DNA from: Bhargavaea changchunensis
Lineage (GTDB): Bacteria > Bacillota > Bacilli > Bacillales_A > Planococcaceae
Direction of reading: 5' to 3'
Assembly (NCBI RefSeq): GCF_042665595.1
Contig: NZ_JBHTCT010000005.1
Location: forward strand, 124,001 to 188,000
Length of the DNA stretch: 64,000 nucleotides
Shown: positions 40,278 through 48,579 of the stretch, one piece after another
Position numbering within the stretch: position 1 is the first letter of the stretch
Layout: each line of letters starts with the position of its first letter
Notes under the pieces: model-generated
Databases searched by the model: none
Seen by the model: the letters and a program-made list of their open reading frames with translations, nothing else
Told to the model about the DNA's origin: nothing
Made by a program: the position numbers and the translations under genes

Positions 40278-42022
40278 TAGTTTTCCCTCTTCTCTGTGAT
40301 CCCTTCGACCTCGAAAGTCTCCGAATTAACTAGAACCCCATACTTTTCTTTTGCCTGGGCTACAGTCATGTAGCCGTTTTTCACGTCTTTCGCTACTTGT
40401 CCGGAAGGTCGCTTAAGGGGATCTCCATATCCGCCTCCCGTTGCTGTCATTAACTTGACGACGTCCCCTTTGTTGAGTGGATATCGCGGATACATGCCGA
40501 ATGGTCCATCGGTCGTACCCTCTTTCTTTTCGATGATAAATTCGTTTGGAGATCCCTTTTCTCCGCCGTTCAAACCCCACGGATGGAATTTGTTACGGCC
40601 GAATGTCGCGGAAACCATCTGCTTGTCAGTCATGGCACGGTAGCTCCGGATGACGCCAGCTCCGCCGATATATTCACCGGCGCCCATGCCGTCAGTTTTG
40701 AGGCTGTACTCGTCGATCATGACACCGTAACGGGTTTCCGCCACTTCAACAGGAACATTGTATGTCTCGCCGTCACCGATACAGAATTGACCGCGGGCTC
40801 CATCCTGTCCCTGCGCCGCGCCCCAGCCGCCGGCAGACGGTTCGACAATCAGGAATGGCTCGCCGTTTACATGGTGGTTGCCGGATAACGTCACCGCACA
40901 GACCGACAGCAGCTGGCCGGCAGGAAGGCGGTCCGGAAGATGAGGGGCGAGTGCCTGCATGACGACATCCGCGCCTCCCTGCATCGCCTCCCAGTAGACA
41001 GAAACCGGAGCCGGACGTTCCGCAGAAAGGATGGACGCCGGATCGGTGATAATTTCCAGAGGACGGAACACCCCATCGTTGACATCCTGGGAAGGATTCG
41101 TAACCGCCAGGAACACCGTACGCACCGCTGAGACAAGGCCGGTATAAGTCACGTTGACAGGACCCGGTACCTGCGGATGGGATCCGCGGAAATCACAAAT
41201 GAATTTGTCATCGGTAATCGTGACCTTTACCTGAACGTGAAAAGGTCCATTGCCGAAACCGTCGTCGTCGACATAATCTTTCGCGAAGAATTCTCCTTTA
41301 GGAAGCTTTGCAAGCTCCTTCCTTGCCATTTGTTCACCGTGGTCAAGATAGTTCTCTATAGCTGCCTTTACCGTTTCTGTGCCGTTTTTTTCACAAAGCT
41401 CGCGGACACGTTTGTCCCCGGTACGGATGGCTGCCACCTGGGCCCACAGGTCCCCGAGCGACAAGTCGGGGAACCGGACGTTCGCCTGAATCATGTCGAT
41501 GATGGCCTGGTTTAGCCGGCCTTCTTCATATAGCTTGACACAAGGGAACTGCAGTCCTTCCTGATAGATTTCAGTCGCATCATTGCTGAATGAACCTGGA
41601 TCTTTGCCTCCAACATCTGTCCAGTGAGCCTTGTTCGCAGCGAATGCGACCAACTCGCCATCCGCGAAAATTGGCATCACAAATCCGACATCAGACAGGT
41701 GAGAGCCACCGCCGGCATAAGAATCATTAATGATGATAATGTCGCCAGGGTTCAGATCCCCTTCATTCCCAAACTTTTTCAATGTCTCCTTCACCATGAA
41801 AGTCAGCATCCCGATAAATCCCGTAACTCCATTTCCCTGGGTAAGCAGTTGGCCTTTTGCATCGGTCAAGCCACTCGCATAGTCAAGTACTTCGTAGATG
41901 ACCGGGCTCATGGAAGTCCGTGCAAGTGTGTGGAACATTTCTTCACCAATAGCTACAAGAGAGTCTTTAACAATTTCGAGCGTGAACGGATCGACATTCT
42001 TTAGTTCTTTGATTGTTGTCAT
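40277..42022 (-). CDS. hyuB: Hydantoinase B/oxoprolinase family protein (HyuB)
   Basis: The 581-residue B subunit of a HyuAB-type ATP-dependent lactam/hydantoin hydrolase. Family hallmarks are DPFTLEIVKDSLVAIGEEMFHTLARTSMSPVIYE at the start, DIIIINDSYAGGGSHLSDVGFVMPIF (about 92-117), GGKDPGSFSNDATEIYQEG, and GSPNEFIIEKKEG with KLMTATGGGYGDPLKRP near the end. It starts 1 base after the hyuA stop, with GGAGG upstream, so the two subunits are made together. Related complexes include N-methylhydantoinase, caprolactamase and acetone carboxylase subunits; the substrate here is not known. Confidence 0.93.
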   Translation of the reverse strand: MTTIKELKNVDPFTLEIVKDSLVAIGEEMFHTLARTSMSPVIYEVLDYASGLTDAKGQLLTQGNGVTGFIGMLTFMVKETLKKFGNEGDLNPGDIIIINDSYAGGGSHLSDVGFVMPIFADGELVAFAANKAHWTDVGGKDPGSFSNDATEIYQEGLQFPCVKLYEEGRLNQAIIDMIQANVRFPDLSLGDLWAQVAAIRTGDKRVRELCEKNGTETVKAAIENYLDHGEQMARKELAKLPKGEFFAKDYVDDDGFGNGPFHVQVKVTITDDKFICDFRGSHPQVPGPVNVTYTGLVSAVRTVFLAVTNPSQDVNDGVFRPLEIITDPASILSAERPAPVSVYWEAMQGGADVVMQALAPHLPDRLPAGQLLSVCAVTLSGNHHVNGEPFLIVEPSAGGWGAAQGQDGARGQFCIGDGETYNVPVEVAETRYGVMIDEYSLKTDGMGAGEYIGGAGVIRSYRAMTDKQMVSATFGRNKFHPWGLNGGEKGSPNEFIIEKKEGTTDGPFGMYPRYPLNKGDVVKLMTATGGGYGDPLKRPSGQVAKDVKNGYMTVAQAKEKYGVLVNSETFEVEGITEKREN

Positions 42023-42023
42023 T

Positions 42024-44069
42024 TCAGCGTACCTCCGTTTCGATGATCAGGTTACCGTACTCGTCAATCGTCGCAGATTGCCCGGGGTATATGACTGTCA
42101 CTGCTGCCTGCTCCTCGATAATTGCCGGCCCGCTGAATGACATTTTCGGTTCCAACTTCATTCGGTCATAAACGTCCGTATCTACCCAACCTTCCTGTTC
42201 ATAGTAAACTGGACGATTTTCCTTGATGGCATCGCCTGCTAATCCTCCGGCAGCCTCCAGCTTCTTGAGTGACGGTTTTTCAATCGATCCGAACGCGGTC
42301 AGATGGAGGTTTACGATCTCCGTCTCTGCGCCTTCAAGTTTGAATGTGTAGTTTTTCTCATGCAGCTCATGGAAATTGGCAATGAGCTGACTGATAGATT
42401 CTTTGGTAATCGGTCCGGAGCCAAGCGGTACTTTGACTGTATGTTCTTGTCCGGCGTAGCGCATGTCCGCAAAACGAAGAAGACGGACGTGGTTCTTGGC
42501 AATATTCTCTTCTTCAAATTGGGCAATTGCAGTTTCGGCAAGCTCATCCCACTCGTTGTTAAACGTATCGAAATTAAGTCCACTCACACGGGCGATATAA
42601 GTCTGGATATAATCATGGCGCAGATCGGTCATGAGCATTCCCCACGCGGAGAATACCGGTGATGCGACCGGCACGACCACCTTCCCGACGCCCAATTCCT
42701 TCGCAAGTGCCGGGGCATGCATGGATCCGCCACCTCCGAATGCAATAAGCGTGAAGTCCCGGGGATCATATCCTTTTCGAACGGAAATCAGCTTCAATGC
42801 ATTCAGCATGTTCGAGTTTGCGATTCTGATGATGCCGAGTGCCCCGTCCTCCGGCTTCATGCCGAAACGATCTGCCACTTTTGTCTTGATAGCTGCCTCT
42901 ACTTGAATCATATCCACGTCATAATCGAAGTTCTTGGGCGACAACCGTCCGGTCAAGAGATTGGCGTCGGTTGTTGTCGGCTCCGTTCCTCCCTGTCCGT
43001 ATGCAACAGGACCGGGCACAGAACCTGCAGATTGTGGCCCGACCTTCAACGCGCCGCCTTCATCGATCCATGCGATAGAACCGCCCCCGTTTCCAATCTC
43101 CACAATATCAACGACCGGTGTCTTAATCGGATAGCCCGCATGATATTCATCTTTTTCGATATAGTAGTCCGTGGAAACTTTGACTTCGCCATCCGCAATA
43201 AGCGAACACTTTGCTGTGGTACCACCGATGTCAAAAGCGATGATATTCTTCTCCCCGATGATTTCTCCTAAATAAGCAGCTCCGTAAATACCGGCAACCG
43301 GGCCAGATTCCACCATGTTGATTGGTGTCTTCTTTGCCTGTTCAAAGGTCGTTGTCCCGCCATTTGACTGCATGATATATCGGAGATTACCGGATCCAAG
43401 TTCTTCAAGCCGTCCGTTCAGACGGTCGATGTAGGAGGAAGCGATTGGCTTCACATAGGAATTGAGCACCGCTGTATTGGTCCGCTCATATTCACGCCAC
43501 TCCTTCGTTACCTCATGAGATGCAGTGACGGCTACTTCCGGCCAAAGCTCTTCGACTAGTTCAACGGTCCGTATTTCGTGGGTTGGATTCTTATAGGCAT
43601 GTAGATAAGCAACCGCAATGGCGTCAACGTTTTCCTTCCTGAAATACTCAACAAGCTGTCTGATGCGTTTCTCATCAAGCGGTTCCACTACTTCACCCTG
43701 CTGGCTCATTCGCTCCGTGACTTCCTGCCTGAGATACCGCTCAACGAATGGTACCGGCTTCTCATAACGCAGGTTGAACAGATCCGGACGGTTGCCGCGG
43801 GCAATCTCAAGGACATCACGGAAGCCCGCAGTCGTAATCAGGCCAGTAGTGACACCTTTACGCTCTGTCAGCGCATTAATGATGACTGTCGTCCCGTGGA
43901 TAAATGTCTGGATCGACTGCGGATCCACCCCGCTCTTGCCGATGACATCAATTACTCCCTGCTCAAAGTTCGGAGGGGTTGTCGGGCTCTTGGCTACTCC
44001 GATACTTCCTTCCTGGTCCACATAAACCAAGTCCGTAAACGTTCCTCCAATATCAGTTGCGACTCTCAT
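42024..44069 (-). CDS. hyuA: Hydantoinase/oxoprolinase family ATPase (HyuA)
   Basis: The 681-residue A subunit that phosphorylates the ring substrate with ATP. ASKHA motifs are ATDIGGTFTDLVYVD at 3-17, TFIHGTTVIINALTERKG (about 56-73) and AFDIGGTTAKCSLI (about 274-287), followed by GNGGGSIAWID, the DFTLIAFGGGGSMHAPALAKELG segment and the C-terminal extension IIEEQAAVTVIYPGQSATIDEYGNL typical of full-length HyuA. GGGGGAG lies upstream of ATG. It follows the XRE-cupin gene by 27 bases, so regulator and enzyme are probably co-transcribed. Confidence 0.94.
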   Translation of the reverse strand: MRVATDIGGTFTDLVYVDQEGSIGVAKSPTTPPNFEQGVIDVIGKSGVDPQSIQTFIHGTTVIINALTERKGVTTGLITTAGFRDVLEIARGNRPDLFNLRYEKPVPFVERYLRQEVTERMSQQGEVVEPLDEKRIRQLVEYFRKENVDAIAVAYLHAYKNPTHEIRTVELVEELWPEVAVTASHEVTKEWREYERTNTAVLNSYVKPIASSYIDRLNGRLEELGSGNLRYIMQSNGGTTTFEQAKKTPINMVESGPVAGIYGAAYLGEIIGEKNIIAFDIGGTTAKCSLIADGEVKVSTDYYIEKDEYHAGYPIKTPVVDIVEIGNGGGSIAWIDEGGALKVGPQSAGSVPGPVAYGQGGTEPTTTDANLLTGRLSPKNFDYDVDMIQVEAAIKTKVADRFGMKPEDGALGIIRIANSNMLNALKLISVRKGYDPRDFTLIAFGGGGSMHAPALAKELGVGKVVVPVASPVFSAWGMLMTDLRHDYIQTYIARVSGLNFDTFNNEWDELAETAIAQFEEENIAKNHVRLLRFADMRYAGQEHTVKVPLGSGPITKESISQLIANFHELHEKNYTFKLEGAETEIVNLHLTAFGSIEKPSLKKLEAAGGLAGDAIKENRPVYYEQEGWVDTDVYDRMKLEPKMSFSGPAIIEEQAAVTVIYPGQSATIDEYGNLIIETEVR

Positions 44070-44096
44070 TTTAATACTCCCCCTTGTCTAGTCATT

Positions 44097-44636
44097 TCAA
44101 AATACAACTGGCGTTACGATACATAACAGGACCGCCTCTTCATCACAGAGATTCTCCCAGCCGTGGGGCACATGCGAGGGAAAATGGATGGTGTCCCCCT
44201 CACCTACCACATACTCCTCCTGATCAAGCTGGACTAAAATTTCTCCTTTGACGACGTAGTAGAATTCTTCACCCGGGTGGGAATCGACCTCTTGCCTTAC
44301 CCTTGGAGCAAGAGTCACTAAGATTGGTTCAAGCCCTCGCCCATCGAACTCCCCGTTTAGCCGTGAATAAACAACCGGCGAACTTTCAAACCGGAACGAC
44401 TTCTGCTCTTCCCTCTTCAGCACATAGTTGACATTGCTCTCTGTCAAGAAAAACTGGCGGATAGGTACGTCGAACGAGTCCGCAATCTTTTTTAGAGATG
44501 TAATGGCCAATGACGAAGTCCCGCGTTCCAGCTGTGACAGAAAACTCACGGACAGTCCGGTTCGTTCACTAACATCTTTCAGCGTGTACCCCTTGGACTT
44601 CCGAAGGCGTTTAATTTCCTTGCAAACCTCTTCCAT
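44097..44636 (-). CDS. XRE-family regulator with cupin domain, duplicate B
   Basis: A 179-residue regulator: XRE helix-turn-helix (about 5-60, GYTLKDVSERTGLSVSFLSQLERGTSSLAITSLKKIAD) and C-terminal cupin (about 105-178, DSHPGEEFYYVVKGEILVQLD and GDTIHFPSHVPHGWEN). It aligns without gaps over its full length to the gene at 44825, at roughly 60% identity by eye. It is the first gene of the hyuA-hyuB-cupin-NCS1 unit and probably senses the operon substrate. GGGAGAG lies upstream. The 130 bases before it are AT-rich and hold the presumed promoter, not resolved here. Confidence 0.92.
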   Translation of the reverse strand: MEEVCKEIKRLRKSKGYTLKDVSERTGLSVSFLSQLERGTSSLAITSLKKIADSFDVPIRQFFLTESNVNYVLKREEQKSFRFESSPVVYSRLNGEFDGRGLEPILVTLAPRVRQEVDSHPGEEFYYVVKGEILVQLDQEEYVVGEGDTIHFPSHVPHGWENLCDEEAVLLCIVTPVVF

Positions 44637-44764
44637 AGCTCTCTCCCATAATATCGTGCAAAAAATCGTAATAATTGAAGCTGTATTAAATTAATTCCGA
44701 TAATAGCATAATCTTTTCGTAATTGAAAGAATAATTTTAATAATTAAAGAAGGGTTTTTTCAAC

Positions 44765-44805
44765 AAAAAAACAGATATTCCGCGTTGGATAACGCGAAAT
44801 ACCTG
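44765..44805 (-). terminator. Terminator between the duplicate XRE-cupin genes
   Basis: On the minus strand caggtatttcgcgtt (44791-44805) pairs with aacgcggaatatctg (44772-44786), followed by TTTTTTT. It separates the transcript of duplicate A from the promoter of duplicate B. Confidence 0.85.
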
Positions 44806-44824
44806 CAGAGCATATTGATGTGGT

Positions 44825-45364
44825 TTAAAAGATCACGGGGGTCAAAACGCACAAAAACGAGGATTCTTCGTTTAGTGGGTTTTCCCACGAATGGGGAAGG
44901 TTTGATGGAAAGTGGATGGTGTCGCCTTCCCTCATAAAATATTCCTTCCCATCCACCGTAAATAAGGCCGCCCCCTTTAAGACAAAATAAAACTCCTCAC
45001 CTGGATGCGAGTCTCTAACTTGTTTTTCACCTGGAGACAGTGTCACCAAAAGCGGTTCCAGGCTTCGGCCACCAAACTCTCCGCTCAGCCGCGCATAGAC
45101 AGCTGATGAACCTTCCAGACGAAAAGGCTTTCGTTCATCTTTTCTCAATAAATAATTATGATTCTGCTCAGATTCAAAAAACCGGGTGATCGGTACGCCA
45201 AATGCGTCCGCTATTTTCTTTAGTGATGTGATGGCAAGAGATGAACTTCCTCTTTCCACCTGTGATAAGAAGCTGACAGACAAGTTAGTTCGCTCACTCA
45301 AGTCTTTCAATGTATACCCCTGCTCTAACCGGAGTCGTTTTATCTCCTGATAGATTTCATCCAA
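44825..45364 (-). CDS. XRE-family regulator with cupin domain, duplicate A
   Basis: A 179-residue regulator with the same architecture and length as the next gene: XRE domain (GYTLKDLSERTNLSVSFLSQVERGSSSLAITSLKKIAD) and cupin (DSHPGEEFYFVLKGAALFTVDG, GDTIHFPSNLPHSWEN). It starts at TTG 45364, six bases after GGGGGG. It has its own terminator, so it is a separate transcript. Divergence between the copies is greatest at the C-terminal sensor half and the end of the DNA-binding domain, as would be expected for a duplicate that has taken on a different ligand. Confidence 0.9.
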   Translation of the reverse strand: MDEIYQEIKRLRLEQGYTLKDLSERTNLSVSFLSQVERGSSSLAITSLKKIADAFGVPITRFFESEQNHNYLLRKDERKPFRLEGSSAVYARLSGEFGGRSLEPLLVTLSPGEKQVRDSHPGEEFYFVLKGAALFTVDGKEYFMREGDTIHFPSNLPHSWENPLNEESSFLCVLTPVIF

Positions 45365-45470
45365 TAGAATCCCCCCAATTACAGTCAGCCTATAAATATT
45401 ACCGTAGTATTGAATTGCTATGATCGTACCAAATTATGTTATAGATAGGAAGAGTTTTATTGTGCAAAGA

Positions 45471-45503
45471 AAAAAGGCTGATCCGCAATATTACGGTCAG
45501 CCC
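45471..45503 (-). terminator. Terminator of nagA
   Basis: Stem ggctgatccg with cggtcagcc (45476-45485 and 45494-45502), then TTTTTT on the minus strand, about 20 bases after the nagA stop. Confidence 0.85.
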
Positions 45504-45524
45504 CATAGTTTTGGGTTTCTATAA

Positions 45525-46709
45525 TTACAGGGTTTTCTGTTCAATATCAAACGCCACTTTCCCCCGGCAGAGCGTCAGCCGGATATTCAGATCGTCATCC
45601 ATCAGAATCAGGTCCGCGTCCTTCCCTTCCCGGATGCTGCCTTTCCGGTCATCGACTCCAAGTTGGCGGGCCGGGTTCCATGATGCCATCTTCACGATGT
45701 CTTCAATCGTGACACCGTTGAAACCGAGCATGCGGCGGGCTCCATCGTTCATCTTCAGGATACTGCCGGCAAGAGTCCCGTCCGCCAGTTCAGCTCGATC
45801 TTCGGTTACTTTGACTGGCTGCCCGCCGAGTTCGTAATCTCCCGGCGAAAGGCCCTTTGCCCGCATGGAGTCGGTGATGAGGATCAGCCGCTCAGGGCCG
45901 ATGTTCCGCCAGATCAGGCGAAGCATTTCTTTATCGACATGGATGCCGTCCGCAATCAGTTCCGCCTTCAGTGCATCCAGAAGAAAAGCTGCCCCGACCA
46001 CCCCGACATCGCGGTGATGGATGCCCGGCATGGCATTGCAAAGATGGGTCACCTGGCTGACACCTTGAGCTGCGGCTTCCTCCATCCCTGCAAACCCCGT
46101 ATCGGTATGTCCGGCCGAGACGACAACGCCCGATTCCGCAAGTTCCCGGATGAAAGCACCGTCCAAGTCATGTTCGGGAGCCATCGTGACGACCTTGATC
46201 CGTCCTCCGGCCATCTCCTGCCACTTCCTGAACAGCTCCGCGTCGGGTTCTGTTATGTAGGCTGCCGGCTGAGCACCGGCCCGTTTTTTCTCCACAAACG
46301 GACCTTCCAAGTGGACGCCGAGCACTTCCGCCTGCCCCGGCCCGTTCGGGTATTCTGCGACATTCCGAAGAGCGTTGCCGATGCTTTCATGAGACTGGGT
46401 GATCGTTGTGGCAAGGAAGGATGTCGTCCCTTCCCCAGGCAGGAATCGCGCCATCGAATCGAGCGCCTCTTCCGTTGCGTCCATCACGTCCGCTCCGTCC
46501 GCTCCGTGGATATGGCTGTCGATAAAACCTGGAAGGACATTCAGGGAAGAGCCGTCAATCTCCTGCACATCTTCCGAAAGACCTTCAGGACGCGCGCCCG
46601 ACACACCCGCAATCTTGCCATCCCGGACGAGTACATAGCCCCCTTCCAGAACGCCTTCCTCGGCATGGACCCTGGCTCCACTGATCAAAATCGGTTGCAT
46701 ATCGCTCAT
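45525..46709 (-). CDS. nagA: N-acetylglucosamine-6-phosphate deacetylase
   Basis: Metal-dependent amidohydrolase that removes acetate from GlcNAc-6-phosphate, the step after NanE in sialic-acid breakdown. The 394 residues carry GFIDSHIHGADG (metal His66 and His68), GVHLEGPF with Glu135, AGHTD with His201, THLCNAMPGIHHRD with His222, and catalytic Asp280 in LITDSM. An in-frame ATG at 46700 has better spacing to AAGGGAAGG than the ATG at 46709. It closes the ROK-RpiR-nagA unit. The next enzyme, NagB, is not in the window. Confidence 0.95.
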   Translation of the reverse strand: MSDMQPILISGARVHAEEGVLEGGYVLVRDGKIAGVSGARPEGLSEDVQEIDGSSLNVLPGFIDSHIHGADGADVMDATEEALDSMARFLPGEGTTSFLATTITQSHESIGNALRNVAEYPNGPGQAEVLGVHLEGPFVEKKRAGAQPAAYITEPDAELFRKWQEMAGGRIKVVTMAPEHDLDGAFIRELAESGVVVSAGHTDTGFAGMEEAAAQGVSQVTHLCNAMPGIHHRDVGVVGAAFLLDALKAELIADGIHVDKEMLRLIWRNIGPERLILITDSMRAKGLSPGDYELGGQPVKVTEDRAELADGTLAGSILKMNDGARRMLGFNGVTIEDIVKMASWNPARQLGVDDRKGSIREGKDADLILMDDDLNIRLTLCRGKVAFDIEQKTL

Positions 46710-46719
46710 CCTTCCCTTG

Positions 46720-47553
46720 TCAATACAGTTTTCCTGAAATACTGTCGGATACTTCCCTCTTTACCCGTTCTGCTTCCTCGTAATTGTTCATCGTCAGTCC
46801 GGTGCAGATCAGGTCGACCAAGTACAGCTGTGCCACCTTCGAGACGAGAGATCCGCTGTCCAGCGGGCTTTCCTTGGCGGACGTCAGCAGGATATGGTCG
46901 GCGTACTTGGTCAGAGGAGATTTTACGTAGTTCGTCAAGGCGATGACAGTCGCCTTTTTCTCCTTGGCGACACGGACCGCATCGACAATGTCCTTCGTTC
47001 CGCCTGTGAGGCTGATCGCGATCACCACGGATTTCTCGTTAAGAGAAGCGGCGCGCATCATCTGGAAGTGGGAATCTGTCACGACACTCGTGTGCTTCCC
47101 GATCCTCATCAGGCGGTGCTGCATGTCCAGCCCCGCGATTCCGGACGAACCGATGCCGAAGATGACCACATCATCCGATCGGTCGATCGCCCCTATGCTC
47201 GCGGACAGTTCGTCCTGAACGACGACATCATGTGTATCCCGGATCGCCTGGACCATATTTTCCCGGATCCGTTCAAGATAGGTTTCACCCTGGTCGGTGC
47301 CGGCTTCGGCGATTTCCCTGGCGAACAGAAACTTGAAGTCCTGGAAGCCTTTGTACCCCAGCTTCCTCAGAAAACGGAGTGCCGTCGCCTCGGCCACACC
47401 ACTCGCCTCCGAGAATTCTGTCAGGGAATGATAGATCACCTGTTCAGGGTGCTCAAGAATATAGGCATAGATTTTCTGCTCGGACTTGGTGAATTGGTGT
47501 TTGTGCTGTTCCATGACCACGGACGGCCTCACATTGCTGAGCGGACTGTTCAT
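46720..47553 (-). CDS. MurR/RpiR-family transcriptional regulator (NanR-like)
   Basis: A 277-residue regulator with N-terminal helix-turn-helix of the RpiR type (about 14-90, FTKSEQKIYAYILEHPEQVIYHSLTEFSEASGVAEATALRFLRKLGYKGFQDFK) and a SIS sugar-phosphate-binding domain (about 120-265, with DVVIFGIGSSGIAGLDMQHRLMRIG and ITDSHFQ-like VTDSHFQMMRAA). In staphylococcal nan clusters a regulator of this family responds to ManNAc-6-phosphate. AGGGGG lies upstream. It lies 10 bases before nagA and may control nanE-nanA through the inverted repeat near 53510-53536. Confidence 0.92.
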   Translation of the reverse strand: MNSPLSNVRPSVVMEQHKHQFTKSEQKIYAYILEHPEQVIYHSLTEFSEASGVAEATALRFLRKLGYKGFQDFKFLFAREIAEAGTDQGETYLERIRENMVQAIRDTHDVVVQDELSASIGAIDRSDDVVIFGIGSSGIAGLDMQHRLMRIGKHTSVVTDSHFQMMRAASLNEKSVVIAISLTGGTKDIVDAVRVAKEKKATVIALTNYVKSPLTKYADHILLTSAKESPLDSGSLVSKVAQLYLVDLICTGLTMNNYEEAERVKREVSDSISGKLY

Positions 47554-47564
47554 CCCGTTACCCC

Positions 47565-48473
47565 CTATCCATTTTTCCGGCTTTCCATGAAATGATGGGC
47601 CGCTCCAAGCAGATTTGCCCGGTTGCCCTGCTCCGCCAAGCGGACTTCAAGTGATTTGCGGTGGTTCGGCATGACCTTCTCGCGGAGGGATTCTTCAATC
47701 GCGCTCCTTAGGATCTCACCCTGTTCAGAAACGCCTCCGCCGATGATGATGCATTCGGGATTAAAAGAATGGACAAGGGACTGGAGACCTGTCGCAATAT
47801 CGTCCACCCAGCGCCCGAAAATTTCAAGCGCCCGCTCTTCTCCGTCCTTGACCAGCTCGAAGAACGCCTCCAGATCCGGCTCACCGTCATAAGCATCCCG
47901 GATCAGCGCAATCAGGGCGGAAGCCGATGCGTACTGTTCATAGCAGCCGCTGTTACCGCAAGTGCACGGCTTCCCGCCCGGATACAGCGAGATGTGACCG
48001 ATTTCGCCCGCAGAAAATGCAGAGCCCGTGAAAAGATGGCCATCCAAAAATAGCGCCCCTCCGATTCCGGTTCCGATCGTCATGCAGACAAAGTTCCTTA
48101 CGCCCCGGCCGGCCCCTTTCCAGTGTTCGCCGAGCGCCGTGCAGTTCACGTCATTCTCGACCGTGACCGGCAGCCCCGTATGCCGGCTGACCCGCTCCGC
48201 GACTGGCGTGCCTGTATAACCCGGAATGTTGTCCGTGGCGAACACGACCGAGCCGTTCCGGTTGTCGATCTGCCCAGCAGAGCTGATTGCGATTCCTTCT
48301 ATATCAAAGTGTTCCCGGAGACCGTCGGAGATTTCGCAAACTTTCTCAACGACCGCGTCTCCCCCACGCCTCGCCTCCGTCGGCACGGAACCATGGTGGA
48401 TCAGTTCACCCGATCCGCTGAGGATCCCGTATTTGATGGATGTCCCGCCGATATCAATGACGCCAAGCATCAT
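47565..48473 (-). CDS. ROK-family sugar kinase, putative N-acetylmannosamine kinase (NanK)
   Basis: A 302-residue ROK kinase. Phosphate loop DIGGTSIKYGIL is at 7-18, the sugar-binding ENDVN at 106-110, Glu157 and His160 in GEIGHISL, and the zinc-binding CTCGNSGCYE at 170-179 with Cys170, Cys172 and Cys177. In this context it would phosphorylate ManNAc, released by NanA, to ManNAc-6-phosphate, the substrate of NanE. Specificity for glucose or another sugar cannot be excluded from sequence. GAGGGAAG lies upstream of ATG-ATG. Confidence 0.9.
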   Translation of the reverse strand: MMLGVIDIGGTSIKYGILSGSGELIHHGSVPTEARRGGDAVVEKVCEISDGLREHFDIEGIAISSAGQIDNRNGSVVFATDNIPGYTGTPVAERVSRHTGLPVTVENDVNCTALGEHWKGAGRGVRNFVCMTIGTGIGGALFLDGHLFTGSAFSAGEIGHISLYPGGKPCTCGNSGCYEQYASASALIALIRDAYDGEPDLEAFFELVKDGEERALEIFGRWVDDIATGLQSLVHSFNPECIIIGGGVSEQGEILRSAIEESLREKVMPNHRKSLEVRLAEQGNRANLLGAAHHFMESRKNG

Positions 48474-48530
48474 GATCTTCCCTCATTTCTACTTCTATTG
48501 TTATTCTCAATTCTCCCGTTGTCCATTGAA

Positions 48531-48563
48531 AAAGAGAAAAACCCATGACAGGTTTTTCTCTTT
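48531..48563. terminator. Terminator between the nan operon and the ROK-RpiR-nagA unit
   Basis: Thirteen-base stem aaagagaaaaacc (48531-48543 with 48551-48563), 16 bases after the FAD-oxidoreductase stop. The presence of T-rich sequence on both strands makes it usable in both directions, and implies a separate promoter or read-through for the kinase gene. Confidence 0.8.
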
Positions 48564-48579
48564 CTCTGCCTTTCGGCTG

